From positions 248,001-312,000 of the forward strand of contig VUAW01000001.1 in NCBI GenBank assembly GCA_008711135.1: a stretch of 64,000 bases of DNA, written 5' to 3'. Source of the stretch: Rhodobacteraceae bacterium LNNU 3342. Lineage in GTDB: Bacteria > Pseudomonadota > Alphaproteobacteria > Rhodobacterales > Rhodobacteraceae. The notes beneath the pieces are model-generated. The model was given only the letters and a program-made list of their open reading frames with translations, did not search any database and was not told where the DNA came from. Shown in pieces: positions 56,083 to 63,856 of this stretch (position 1 is the stretch's first letter; each line of letters opens with the position of its first letter). A program made the position numbers and the translations under genes.

Positions 56083-56901
56083 ATGGGATTTCCAGGTACT
56101 TGGATGACGCAAAGCGAAAGCATGGTCTATCGCGTCGTTCCGAAATGCGCCTGCTCTACAATTGGGCAGATCATGTTCTATTCCGACCATGGTCAGTTCT
56201 TTGACGGCGACATCCACGATGCCACTTCAGGCATGCACAAATGGGCGATTGACGCCAGCCAGCCGCGAATCACGGCCAATGTGAAGTCCCACAAGTCCTA
56301 CGCGTTCACCTGCGTCCGCAATCCCTATACCCGGATCCTGTCGTCCTTCTTCGACAAGATCTGCGGCATCCAGCGCAACGGCAAGCGCTACCGCGGCAAC
56401 ATGGTGCCCCAGCTCATCCAGCGCTACGGGATCGAGGTCGGCGGCGACGACGGCAAGCAGGAATTCGACCAGATCGCCAGCTTCCGCCGCTTTCTTCTTT
56501 TCACGCGCGACACCATCCGCTGGAAAAAGCCGATGGAACCGGACATCCACTGGTCGGCAATGTCGGGCCACATCTCGACCTTCATCGTGAACGGCGGGCG
56601 CTACGACCACATCTTCTTTACCGAGAAGTTCAACGAGGGCATGCAGACGGTGCTGGAAAACACCGACACGCCGCACAAGGTGGACCTGAAGTCGATCCCG
56701 CGCTTCAACGAGTCCGAAGGCCACGGCCCCAAGCGCGCCCATCCGGTCGAGGCTTATTTCGACGACCTGTCGATGCACCTCGTCTATGAAATCTACAAGC
56801 GCGACTTCCAGCTCTTCAAATACGACTTCGAAAACCCGGGCAACAAGATGCCTCTGGGCGAGGTCGATCTGGACGAAGTCCACGCCAAGCTGAAGGACTG
56901 A
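56083..56901 (+). CDS. Sulfotransferase (PAPS-dependent, carbohydrate type)
   Basis: Protein of 272 residues of the sulfotransferase family 2 (HNK-1/chondroitin type). The 5'-phosphosulfate-binding loop is VPKCACSTI (19-27) and the 3'-phosphate-binding site CVRNPYTRILSSF (Arg79, Ser87). It should transfer sulfate from PAPS to a glycan. ATG 56083 with GGAGG upstream is preferred over the 56035 frame start. It is divergent from the GT14-type glycosyltransferase, suggesting joint synthesis of a sulfated surface glycan. PAPS-forming genes are not in the window. Confidence 0.9.
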   Translation: MGFPGTWMTQSESMVYRVVPKCACSTIGQIMFYSDHGQFFDGDIHDATSGMHKWAIDASQPRITANVKSHKSYAFTCVRNPYTRILSSFFDKICGIQRNGKRYRGNMVPQLIQRYGIEVGGDDGKQEFDQIASFRRFLLFTRDTIRWKKPMEPDIHWSAMSGHISTFIVNGGRYDHIFFTEKFNEGMQTVLENTDTPHKVDLKSIPRFNESEGHGPKRAHPVEAYFDDLSMHLVYEIYKRDFQLFKYDFENPGNKMPLGEVDLDEVHAKLKD

Positions 56902-56923
56902 CCTTCCCGCCTTCCGCGGCAGC

Positions 56924-56964
56924 GGCGCGCGGCGATGGCCCCATCGGGGCTTGAGCCGCGCGCC
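56924..56964 (+). terminator. GC-rich hairpin between sulfotransferase and PfkB-kinase stops
   Basis: Outer arms GGCGCGCGGC (56924-56933) and GCCGCGCGCC (56955-56964) enclose an inner stem GCCCC/GGGGC (56938-56942 / 56946-56950). It lies between two convergent stops and could act on both strands, but lacks a T-tract. Confidence 0.5.
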
Positions 56965-56971
56965 ACTTCCC

Positions 56972-57964
56972 TTACAGAACCCCGTGTTGCACGAACAGGC
57001 TGTGCAGATCCGCCTCTGGCCGCGCACCGATGTGGCTGATGACCTCGGATGCCGCAATGCAGCCCATCCGCCCGCAGACCGGCAGGTCGTGCCCATTCGT
57101 CAGCCCCCACAGGAACCCCGCCGCGAACAAGTCCCCTGCCCCGGTCGCATCGACGATATCCGTTGGCACCGCCGGCACGTGCCACCGTTGGCCGCCGGAC
57201 AGGATATGGGCGCCTTTTTCGGACTCAGTGCACGCCACCAGCTCGACCTCAGCCGCCGCCTGCGCCAGAGCCTTTTCAAGATCATCAGTCTGGTACATCG
57301 ACAGGATTTCCGCCCGGTTCGCGAACAACAGGTCCACGTCGTCGCGGATCATCCGGCGAAAGGCGTCGCGGTGCCGTTCAACGCAGAACGGGTCCGACAG
57401 GGTCAGCGAAACGCGCCCGCCCGCGCCCTTGCAGGCCGCAATGGCCTTGGCAAATGCCTCATGACTTTCCGGCCCGTCAAAGCGGTAGCCTTCAAGGTAG
57501 ATCCATTCCGCCGCCGCCATCTGGTCCTCGACGATGTCGGACGGGCTCAGGAACTCGGTCACGCCCAGGTAGGTGTTCATGGACCGCTCGCCATCAGGCG
57601 TTACCAGCACGATGCAGCGCCCGGTTTCCTGCGGCGCATCCTTGGGCGCCAGCGGCGTGGCGTAATCTGCCCCCTGCGCCCGCAGGTCATGGGCAAAGAT
57701 CGCGCCCAGCTGGTCGTCCTTGACCTTGCCCACATAGGCCGTCCGCCCGCCCAGCAGTGCGATACCCGCGATGGTGTTGGCGGCCGACCCGCCGCTGATC
57801 TCCTTGGCCGGGCCGATGCGGCCGTAAAGCTCCACGCCGCGATCCATGTCGATCAGCTGCATGATGCCCTTCTGCACGCCGGCCTCGGCCAGGAAGGTGT
57901 CGTCGGCATGGGCCAGAACATCCACCATGGCATTGCCGATGCCGACGACCTGATATTTCTTCAT
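56972..57964 (-). CDS. PfkB-family carbohydrate/nucleoside kinase (adenosine kinase-like)
   Basis: Ribokinase-fold kinase of 330 residues. GGSAANTIAGIALLGGRTAYVGKV is the substrate-side signature, and DATGAGDLFAAGF (272-284, catalytic Asp278) is the PfkB anion-hole motif. N-terminal VVGIGNAMVDVLA is typical of adenosine kinase-type members of alphaproteobacteria. The phosphate acceptor (adenosine or a sugar) is not certain. The start overlaps the nth stop as ATGA (57961-57964), an unusual coupling of a kinase with DNA repair. Confidence 0.92.
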   Translation of the reverse strand: MKKYQVVGIGNAMVDVLAHADDTFLAEAGVQKGIMQLIDMDRGVELYGRIGPAKEISGGSAANTIAGIALLGGRTAYVGKVKDDQLGAIFAHDLRAQGADYATPLAPKDAPQETGRCIVLVTPDGERSMNTYLGVTEFLSPSDIVEDQMAAAEWIYLEGYRFDGPESHEAFAKAIAACKGAGGRVSLTLSDPFCVERHRDAFRRMIRDDVDLLFANRAEILSMYQTDDLEKALAQAAAEVELVACTESEKGAHILSGGQRWHVPAVPTDIVDATGAGDLFAAGFLWGLTNGHDLPVCGRMGCIAASEVISHIGARPEADLHSLFVQHGVL

Positions 57965-58605
57965 ACTGTCTTTTCCTCATAGCGGCAGAGGTCCCGGATC
58001 AGGCAGGCCCCGCATTTCGGCTTGCGCGCGACGCAGACATAGCGCCCGTGCAAGATCATCCAGTGATGGGCGTGAAGCTGGAACTCGGCCGGGATATTGT
58101 CCTCGATCGCCCGCTCCACCGCATCCACGTCCTTGCCGGGGCAGATGCCCGTGCGGTTTCCCAGCCGAAAGATATGGGTATCCACCGCCTGCGCGGGCAT
58201 CCGGAACCACATGTTCAGCACCACGTTCGCCGTCTTGCGCCCCACCCCCGGCAGGGACTGCAGCGCCGCGCGGCTCGACGGAACCTCGCCGCCATAGTCA
58301 TCGACCAGGATGCGGCTCAGCTTCATCACGTTCTTGGCCTTGTTGCGGAACAGGCCGATGGTCTTGATATGCTCGATCAGCCGCTCCTCGCCCGAATCGA
58401 GCATCTTTTGCGGCGTGTCGGCGATCTTGAACAGCTCGCGCGTGGCGCGGTTGACGCCCACGTCCGTGGCCTGCGCGCTCAGGGCGACGGCGACCAGAAG
58501 GGTATAGGCATTCACATGCTCCAGCTCGCCCTTGGGCTCGGCCTCGGCCGCCTGGAAGCGCGTGAAGATCTCGTGGATCGTGTGATAATCAAGTTGCTTT
58601 GCCAT
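57961..58605 (-). CDS. nth: Endonuclease III
   Basis: Bifunctional DNA glycosylase/AP lyase of 214 residues removing oxidised pyrimidines. The helix-hairpin-helix LPGVGRKTANVVL carries the catalytic Lys124, the catalytic Asp142 is in AVDTHIFRLGNRTG, and the [4Fe-4S] loop has Cys191-x6-Cys198-x2-Cys201-x5-Cys207. ATG 58605 is the family start. A methylguanine-DNA methyltransferase gene lies divergently just upstream, so this is a small DNA-repair pocket. Confidence 0.97.
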   Translation of the reverse strand: MAKQLDYHTIHEIFTRFQAAEAEPKGELEHVNAYTLLVAVALSAQATDVGVNRATRELFKIADTPQKMLDSGEERLIEHIKTIGLFRNKAKNVMKLSRILVDDYGGEVPSSRAALQSLPGVGRKTANVVLNMWFRMPAQAVDTHIFRLGNRTGICPGKDVDAVERAIEDNIPAEFQLHAHHWMILHGRYVCVARKPKCGACLIRDLCRYEEKTV

Positions 58606-58718
58606 CCTCCGCCCTATGCCCCCTTCGCCCCTGCCGCACAAGCCCGTGGCCGCGAAAGCGCAACAAACGGGTCGCTCTGTCGCGGCCCTTGCCTTAGCCT
58701 TTGGACAAGGAGACCGCC

Positions 58719-59606
58719 ATGACCGACGACAGCGCCTATCACTATGCCACCATCGCCCGCGCCCTTTCCGTGATCGAGACGGAAGGCCCTCTCCCCCTCG
58801 ACCAGCTTGCCGCGCGGCTGAACATGAGCCCCGCCCATTTCCAGCGCACCTTCAGCCGCTGGGTGGGCGTGTCACCGAAACGCTACCAGCAGTACTTGGC
58901 GCTGGATCATGCGCGCAGCCTGCTGGCCAGCCGCTTTACCACGCTGGAAACGGCATTGGCCACTGGCCTGTCCGGCACCGGCCGCCTGCACGACCTGTTC
59001 CTGCGGTGGGAGGCGATGAGTCCCGGCGACTATGCCCGCGCCGGAGAGGGGTTGGAGATCGCTTGGGGCTGGTTCCCGTCGCCCTTCGGCGAGGTGCTGG
59101 CCATGGCAACCGACCGCGGCCTTTGCGGCCTGGGCTTCACTGATACGACGGGGCGGGATGCGGCGATGACTGACCTCACTGCCCGTTGGCCCGCCGCCCA
59201 GTTCCGCGAGGCGCCCGAACAGGTAGCCCCTTGGGTCGCCGCCGCCTTTGCCCAACGGGGCGAGGCTGCGTTGCACCTGATCGGCGGCCCCTTCCAGATC
59301 AAGGTGTGGGAGGCGCTGCTGCGCGTCCCTGCGGGCCATGTCACCACCTATTCCGAAATTGCCCGCGCCATCGGCCACCCCCACGCGGTGCGCGCCGTGG
59401 GCACCGCCGTGGGTCGCAACCCGATCAGCTGGCTGATCCCCTGCCACCGGGCGCTGCGCAAATCAGGTGCCTTGGGTGGCTATCACTGGGGCCTACCGGT
59501 CAAGCGCGCAATGCTGGCGTGGGAGGCCGCGCGGGCCGATGCCTCTCTGCATGGTGATGAAGAAGGGGGCAGCCTGCCTAGTGAGGCGGCGGAACCGGTG
59601 CTATAG
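58719..59606 (+). CDS. Ada-like AraC/methylated-DNA cysteine methyltransferase without N-terminal Ada domain
   Basis: Protein of 295 residues with an AraC-type HTH (about 8-110, LDQLAARLNMSPAHFQRTFSRWVGVSPKRY) fused to an O6-alkylguanine-DNA alkyltransferase (about 115-275) with IPCHR, whose Cys242 accepts the alkyl group. GRNPISWLIPCHRAL and AIGHPHAVRAVG are typical. The zinc-binding N-terminal domain that senses methylphosphotriesters in E. coli Ada is absent, so how it would sense damage is unclear. AAGGAGA precedes ATG 58719. It is divergent from nth. Confidence 0.93.
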   Translation: MTDDSAYHYATIARALSVIETEGPLPLDQLAARLNMSPAHFQRTFSRWVGVSPKRYQQYLALDHARSLLASRFTTLETALATGLSGTGRLHDLFLRWEAMSPGDYARAGEGLEIAWGWFPSPFGEVLAMATDRGLCGLGFTDTTGRDAAMTDLTARWPAAQFREAPEQVAPWVAAAFAQRGEAALHLIGGPFQIKVWEALLRVPAGHVTTYSEIARAIGHPHAVRAVGTAVGRNPISWLIPCHRALRKSGALGGYHWGLPVKRAMLAWEAARADASLHGDEEGGSLPSEAAEPVL

Positions 59607-59651
59607 CTAGGGTGTTGTCCGTAAGGACGTATTCCATATGAGGCTTTAGCG

Positions 59652-60326
59652 ATGCGTATAAGAACCCCCCTCTGCGTCGTGGCGGCAAGTGCGCTGGCAC
59701 TTTCTGCCTGCGCCCCTACCCCCGGCGCCTATGATCCTTACTCGGGCGGATATGTGAACGAAAACCAGCGCGCGCAAACCGGCGCCCTGACGGGTGCAGC
59801 CATCGGCGCGGCCATCGGCGGCACGCAGCGGGGCGGCAACCGGCTGGGTCAGGCAGCCGTCGGCGGCGTTATCGGTGCGGCACTGGGCGGTGCCGTCGGT
59901 GCAGCGCTTGACCGTCAGGCTGCTGAACTGCGCAGTTCGGTCGGCAGCAACATCGACGTCCGCAACACCGGCAACGAGCTTGTCGTGACCATGCCGCAGG
60001 ACATCCTGTTCGCCACCGACAGCGCCACCGTCCGCCCCGACCTGCAGCGTGACCTTCGCGCCATTGCGGGCAACCTGATCAACTACCCGAACAGCACGAT
60101 CCAGATCGTGGGCCATACCGACAACACCGGCAGCGCCGCCTACAACCAGAACCTGTCGGAACGGCGCGCGAACGCCGTTGCCGGGGTGCTGCGGGATTCG
60201 GGCGTGCCGTCGTCGCGGATCGTGTCCTTTGGCCGCGGCTTCGACCAGCCGGTCGCCTCGAACGCCACGGCGGAAGGCCGGGCGCAGAACCGCCGGGTCG
60301 AAATCATCATCCGCCCGACGGCCTGA
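59652..60326 (+). CDS. OmpA-family outer-membrane lipoprotein with glycine zipper
   Basis: Protein of 224 residues with a lipobox ending LALSAC (Cys20), a glycine-zipper segment (about 43-88, TGAAIGAAIGG...GGVIGAALGGAVGAAL) and a C-terminal OmpA-like peptidoglycan-binding domain (about 108-222; IVGHTDNTGS, NLSERRANAVAGVL, GRAQNRRVEI). It resembles E. coli YiaD and anchors the outer membrane to the wall. GAGG lies eight bases upstream of the ATG. It stands alone between the Ada-like and GntR genes. Confidence 0.93.
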   Translation: MRIRTPLCVVAASALALSACAPTPGAYDPYSGGYVNENQRAQTGALTGAAIGAAIGGTQRGGNRLGQAAVGGVIGAALGGAVGAALDRQAAELRSSVGSNIDVRNTGNELVVTMPQDILFATDSATVRPDLQRDLRAIAGNLINYPNSTIQIVGHTDNTGSAAYNQNLSERRANAVAGVLRDSGVPSSRIVSFGRGFDQPVASNATAEGRAQNRRVEIIIRPTA

Positions 60327-60344
60327 TCGGGCTTCTGAAGAACT

Positions 60345-60374
60345 GCCGGGACGGGCACTCGCGCCCGGCCCGGC
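60345..60374 (+). terminator. Terminator-like hairpin after OmpA-family gene
   Basis: GCCGGG-A-CGGGC (60345-60356), a six-base loop, and GCCCG-G-CCCGGC (60363-60374) form an 11-base-pair stem with one internal mismatch. No T-tract follows, so it may slow RNA decay or need Rho. Confidence 0.4.
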
Positions 60375-60387
60375 GCAAGACTGCCCC

Positions 60388-60400
60388 AGCTTGCCAAGCT
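60388..60400 (+). promoter_or_regulatory. Candidate operator upstream of GntR-type regulator
   Basis: AGCTTG-C-CAAGCT is a perfect 13-base palindrome, about 60 bases before the regulator start. GntR-family repressors often bind short palindromes in their own promoters. Assignment rests on position only. Confidence 0.3.
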
Positions 60401-60461
60401 AGGGTACCACCGCTACATCGGCCGTGACCGGCGCGGCTCGCGCCTGATCGTGGGACTGCCG

Positions 60462-61232
60462 ATGCCCTTCCAGAAAATCCAGGCCGAGAAGATCTCTCAC
60501 ACCGTGATCCGCCAGATCGAGGATCTGATCCTGCGCGGCATCCTGCGCCCGGGCGAGCGCCTGCCCGCCGAACGCGACCTGGCAGAGCAGCTTGGCGTGT
60601 CCCGCCCCTCGGTGCGCGAGGCGGTGGCTGACCTGAGCGCGAGGGGCCTGCTGTCCACCAAGGCCAGTTCTGGGATCTATGTGTCGGAGTCGCTCGGTTC
60701 GTTCTTTGCGCCGCCGTTGGTGGCGCTCTTTGCAAGTCATGATGACGCGGCCTTTGACTACATCGCATTTCGCCGCGACGTAGAAGGCCTTGCCGCGGAA
60801 CGCGCCGCGCGGATGGGGTCGGAAACCGATCTTGCAGTGGTCGCGGCGGTTTTTGCCAAGATGGAGGCCGCCCATGACAAGCGCGACCCCACCGATGAGG
60901 CGCGGCTGGATGCGGAATTCCACCTCGCCATCATCGAGGCGAGCCATAACGTGTTCATGCTGCACATCATGCGGTCCATGTTCGAACTCTTGCGCGAGGG
61001 GGTCTTCTACGACCGCCGCACGGTGTTCAAAAGCCGCGCAACCCGCGACCAGTTGCTGGACCAGCACCGCGCGATGAACGAGGCCCTGCAGACCCGCGAT
61101 CCGGTTCGGGCCCGCGCGGCGGTCGAGGCGCATCTGGACTTCGTGACGCTGGTCATGACCGAGCTTCGCCGGGCTGAGGCGAATGACACCGTGGCCGAGC
61201 GGCGGTTGCGCCACGAAAAATCGCGCATCTGA
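60462..61232 (+). CDS. FadR-subfamily (FCD) GntR transcriptional regulator
   Basis: Protein of 256 residues with an N-terminal winged helix (PGERLPAERDLAEQLGVSRPSVREAVADLSARGLL, about residues 30-66) and a C-terminal all-helical FCD ligand domain (RRDVEGLAAERAARMG, DAEFHLAIIEASHN, LLDQHRAMNEAL), with the Asp/His pattern for metal-assisted binding of small organic acids. PdhR/LldR/GlcC-type regulators have this layout. ATG 60462 is preferred over GTG 60450. Its ligand is not evident from neighbours; the GGTCA-N7-TGACC site at glcD is a possible target. Confidence 0.9.
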   Translation: MPFQKIQAEKISHTVIRQIEDLILRGILRPGERLPAERDLAEQLGVSRPSVREAVADLSARGLLSTKASSGIYVSESLGSFFAPPLVALFASHDDAAFDYIAFRRDVEGLAAERAARMGSETDLAVVAAVFAKMEAAHDKRDPTDEARLDAEFHLAIIEASHNVFMLHIMRSMFELLREGVFYDRRTVFKSRATRDQLLDQHRAMNEALQTRDPVRARAAVEAHLDFVTLVMTELRRAEANDTVAERRLRHEKSRI

Positions 61233-61234
61233 CG

Positions 61235-61265
61235 AAAAAACCCGGGCGCTGGCCCGGGTTCTTCC
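61235..61265 (-). terminator. Bidirectional Rho-independent terminator, atp operon / GntR gene
   Basis: A 9-base-pair stem AACCCGGGC (61239-61247) / GCCCGGGTT (61252-61260) with a 4-base loop. On the minus strand it is followed by TTTTTTCGTC, giving a strong terminator for the atp operon 20 bases past atpF; on the plus strand it lies 6 bases past the regulator. Confidence 0.85.
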
Positions 61266-61284
61266 ACATTCGCTTTGCCGGCGC

Positions 61285-61839
61285 TCAGTGCAGCCGCTGT
61301 TCCACGATCGAGATCGACTCGTCGATCAACCGCCCGGAGTCCGCCGGGCCGAGCTTCTTCGCGATCACTTCACCCGCCACCGCGACGGCCACGTTGACGG
61401 CCTGGTTGCGGACAGCGGCGACCGCCGCAGCCTCGGCCGAGGCAATCTGATCCTCGGCAGCCTGAAGACGGCGCGCGATGGTCACGCGCAGGTCTTCCTT
61501 GGCCTGGTCGGCGGCACGCACGGCCTCGTCCTTGGCGTTCGCGACGATGCGCTGCGCCTGCTCCTGAACCTCTCTCTGCTTGCGGTCATAAGAGGCGAGG
61601 ATGGCCTGCGCCTCTTCCCGCAGGGCGCGGGCTTCAGCAAGGTCCGAACGGATCGAGGCAGCACGGTTGTCGAGCATCCCCAGAACCTTGCCCGGCACCT
61701 TGAAGTAGATCAGGATGCCAAGGAAGACCAGGAAGCCCAGCAGCACCACGAAGTCGGTGTTGTAGAGCGAGAAGAACGGCCCTTCGGCGGCCAGTGCGGG
61801 CGTCGCCGCAACCGACAGAAGAAGCGAGAGCTTTTTCAT
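61285..61839 (-). CDS. atpF: ATP synthase F0 subunit b
   Basis: Peripheral-stalk subunit of 184 residues, with a cleavable-looking N-terminus (MKKLSLLLSVAATPALA), one membrane span (VVLLGFLVFLGILIYF) and a long Ala/Glu/Arg-rich coiled coil. It is the last gene of the F0 operon, 4 bases after atpX, and is followed by a T-rich terminator. Photosynthetic-type alphaproteobacterial enzymes carry b and b' as a heterodimer. Confidence 0.95.
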   Translation of the reverse strand: MKKLSLLLSVAATPALAAEGPFFSLYNTDFVVLLGFLVFLGILIYFKVPGKVLGMLDNRAASIRSDLAEARALREEAQAILASYDRKQREVQEQAQRIVANAKDEAVRAADQAKEDLRVTIARRLQAAEDQIASAEAAAVAAVRNQAVNVAVAVAGEVIAKKLGPADSGRLIDESISIVEQRLH

Positions 61840-61843
61840 CGTC

Positions 61844-62362
61844 CTACCCCTTTACCCGCGCGGTGACGCCTGCCGCGATCATCTCGGCATCCGCTTTGAC
61901 GCCGAACGCCGCAACGATGTCCTGCGCCGCCTCGCGGGCGACTTCGGTCACGCTGGCCATTGCGCTTTCACGGATGGCAGCGATGCGTTTCTCGGACTCG
62001 GCAGCCTTGGCCGCGATTTCCGCATCCGCATGCGCCGTGGCAGCATCCAGATCGGCCTGAATTTCAGCCCGGGCCGCGGCGACGATACGCCCGGCTTCGG
62101 CGCGCGCGTCAGCCAGCGCCTGCGTATAGGCGGCTTCGGCCTCGGTTGCCCGGAGCCTCAGTTCCTCGGCCGCGGCAAGATCGTTCGCGATGGTGCCCCG
62201 GCGCTCGGCCAGGACCGCACCGATGCGCGGCAGACCGATACGGGTCAGAATGAAATAGATCACGACAAGCGTGACCAGCACCCAGAAGATCTGGTTCGGA
62301 AAGGTAGAGACGTCGAGCTGCGGGATGCCGCCAGGCTCGCTCGTGTAAACCTCATGCTCCAT
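61844..62362 (-). CDS. atpX: ATP synthase F0 subunit b'
   Basis: Second b-type stalk subunit of 172 residues, starting [27 protein letters not shown], with a single span ([15 protein letters not shown]) and a long coiled coil. AGGAGGACGAC precedes ATG 62362, while the frame to 62407 has no site. The Pro/Gln-rich N-terminus before the span distinguishes b' from b. It pairs with atpF in the stalk. Confidence 0.95.
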   Translation of the reverse strand: MEHEVYTSEPGGIPQLDVSTFPNQIFWVLVTLVVIYFILTRIGLPRIGAVLAERRGTIANDLAAAEELRLRATEAEAAYTQALADARAEAGRIVAAARAEIQADLDAATAHADAEIAAKAAESEKRIAAIRESAMASVTEVAREAAQDIVAAFGVKADAEMIAAGVTARVKG

Positions 62363-62437
62363 GTCGTCCTCCTGGAACCCGAAAATTGGCCGGAGGGGTG
62401 TCGCCACCCGCCCGGCCCAAAGCAGGAACCGTCAGGA

Positions 62438-62674
62438 TCAGACGGCGAACATCAGCAGCAGGGCGATCAGGAACGAGAAGATGCCCAGTGCTTCGGCAAA
62501 GGCGATGCCGACGAAGAGGTTCGCGGTTTGGCTGGGGGCAGCCGCCGGGTTGCGCAGGGCACCAGCAAGGAAGTTGCTGGCGATGTTCCCCACACCGATA
62601 CCAGCACCTGCCAGACCGAATGCGGCAAGACCGGCGCCGATGTATTTGCCCATAAGTGCGAGTTCGCCTTCCAT
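62438..62674 (-). CDS. atpE: ATP synthase F0 subunit c
   Basis: Rotor proteolipid of 78 residues with two hydrophobic helices. GAGIGVGN (23-30) is the glycine-rich packing motif of helix 1, RNP (41-43) the polar loop that meets F1, and Glu61 in [10 protein letters not shown] carries the proton. No Na+-binding Gln/Ser set is apparent, so proton coupling is expected. AGGAG precedes the ATG. Spacing of 75 bases to atpX and 47 to atpB within the operon allows separate translation at the high level c needs. Confidence 0.97.
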   Translation of the reverse strand: MEGELALMGKYIGAGLAAFGLAGAGIGVGNIASNFLAGALRNPAAAPSQTANLFVGIAFAEALGIFSFLIALLLMFAV

Positions 62675-62721
62675 GTCGTGCTCCTATTGGTTGGAATGGC
62701 TTTTAGGGACCTGACCAGGGA

Positions 62722-63462
62722 TCAGTGGTGCGAATGCACCGCGTCGCGCAGGTAGACGCAGGTCAGGATGGTGAAAACGTAGGCCTGCACGACCGCCACA
62801 AGCACTTCGAGTGCATAGATGGCCGTGATGGCGAAGATCGGAACAACGGAGGCCACGCCCAGCGCACCGGCGAAACCGGCGAACACCTTCAGAACCGCGT
62901 GGCCGGCCATGAGGTTGCCGCCAAGACGGATGGAGTGGCTGACCGGGCGGACGAAGTAGGACACGATCTCGATCACGGCAAGGATCGGGCGGATCGCCAG
63001 CGGCGCGGAAGTCACCCAGAACATGCCGAGGAAGCCGATGCCCTGGTTGACGAAGCCCAGGATCGTCACGCCAAAGAACACCAGAAGCGCCAGCGTCGCC
63101 GTCACCGCCACATGCGAGGTCGAGGTGAAGCTGAGCGGCACAAGGCCCAGGACGTTCGCGAACAGGATGAAGAGGAACAGCGTCAGGACATAGGGGAAGT
63201 ATTTCACCCCGTCCTTGCCGGTCACATCCTCGACCATGGAATAGACGAAGCCATAGACCAGTTCGGCCATCGACTGGCTGCGGGTCGGGACGATCGCGCG
63301 GCGCCGGGTGCCCAGCACCATCAGCGCGGTGATGGCCAGGACCGAGAAGAACAGCCACAGCGTCATGTTGGTCGGCGTGTACCAGTGGACCTCACCCTCC
63401 CCGAACAGGGGCCTGATGATGAACTGGTCCATCGGGTGGATCGCGAAGCCTTCCGCCGCCAT
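62722..63462 (-). CDS. atpB: ATP synthase F0 subunit a
   Basis: Proton-channel subunit of 246 residues with five to six spans. The essential Arg (Arg179) is in [14 protein letters not shown], facing Glu61 of subunit c; [12 protein letters not shown] and [15 protein letters not shown] are family landmarks. ATG 63462 with AAGGGAAA upstream is chosen over 63501, which would overlap atpI. It follows atpI by 1 base. Confidence 0.97.
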   Translation of the reverse strand: MAAEGFAIHPMDQFIIRPLFGEGEVHWYTPTNMTLWLFFSVLAITALMVLGTRRRAIVPTRSQSMAELVYGFVYSMVEDVTGKDGVKYFPYVLTLFLFILFANVLGLVPLSFTSTSHVAVTATLALLVFFGVTILGFVNQGIGFLGMFWVTSAPLAIRPILAVIEIVSYFVRPVSHSIRLGGNLMAGHAVLKVFAGFAGALGVASVVPIFAITAIYALEVLVAVVQAYVFTILTCVYLRDAVHSHH

Positions 63463-63463
63463 G

Positions 63464-63802
63464 CTATTTCCCTTCGTCCCTCGCGGATGTCTCATCCGCA
63501 TCGTTCTTTTCCTGCATCTCGCGCGCCGACTGGAGCATCACCTTCACCCCGGCCACAAGACCTATCACCACAAAGAGCACCAGAAACAACGGGCGGGTGC
63601 CAAACAGCGCATCCAGCCCCATTCCGATGCCCAGGCCGATCACAAGACCGGCCACAAGCTCGATCACCATGCGCCAGGCAACTTCGCCCTGCGAATAGCC
63701 CTTTGAGGCGGCGCTCCGTTTCGGCTCTGCCGCCGCGCGGGCCTTTGCGATCCGTTCGTCGAGTGCGCGCAGGCGCTCCTCATCCGGGTCAGATCCCATC
63801 AT
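63464..63802 (-). CDS. atpI: ATP synthase protein I
   Basis: Small membrane protein of 112 residues helping assembly of the c ring. A charged N-terminus ([26 protein letters not shown]) is followed by two spans ([15 protein letters not shown] and [15 protein letters not shown]) and a charged tail. GAGGGGG lies just upstream of ATG 63802; the next codon (63799) is also ATG. First gene of the operon, with a promoter about 25-55 bases upstream. Confidence 0.92.
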   Translation of the reverse strand: MMGSDPDEERLRALDERIAKARAAAEPKRSAASKGYSQGEVAWRMVIELVAGLVIGLGIGMGLDALFGTRPLFLVLFVVIGLVAGVKVMLQSAREMQEKNDADETSARDEGK

Positions 63803-63827
63803 GGCCCCCTCAAGGTCAGTCGCGGCG

Positions 63828-63856
63828 AACCTAGAAACATGCCCTGTCCGAGTCAA
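63828..63856 (-). promoter_or_regulatory. Predicted sigma70 promoter of the atpIBEXF operon
   Basis: On the minus strand TTGACT (63851-63856) and TAGGTT (63828-63833) with 17 bases between. Transcription would start about 18 bases before the atpI ATG. Both the spacing and the -35 match are good. Confidence 0.65.
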
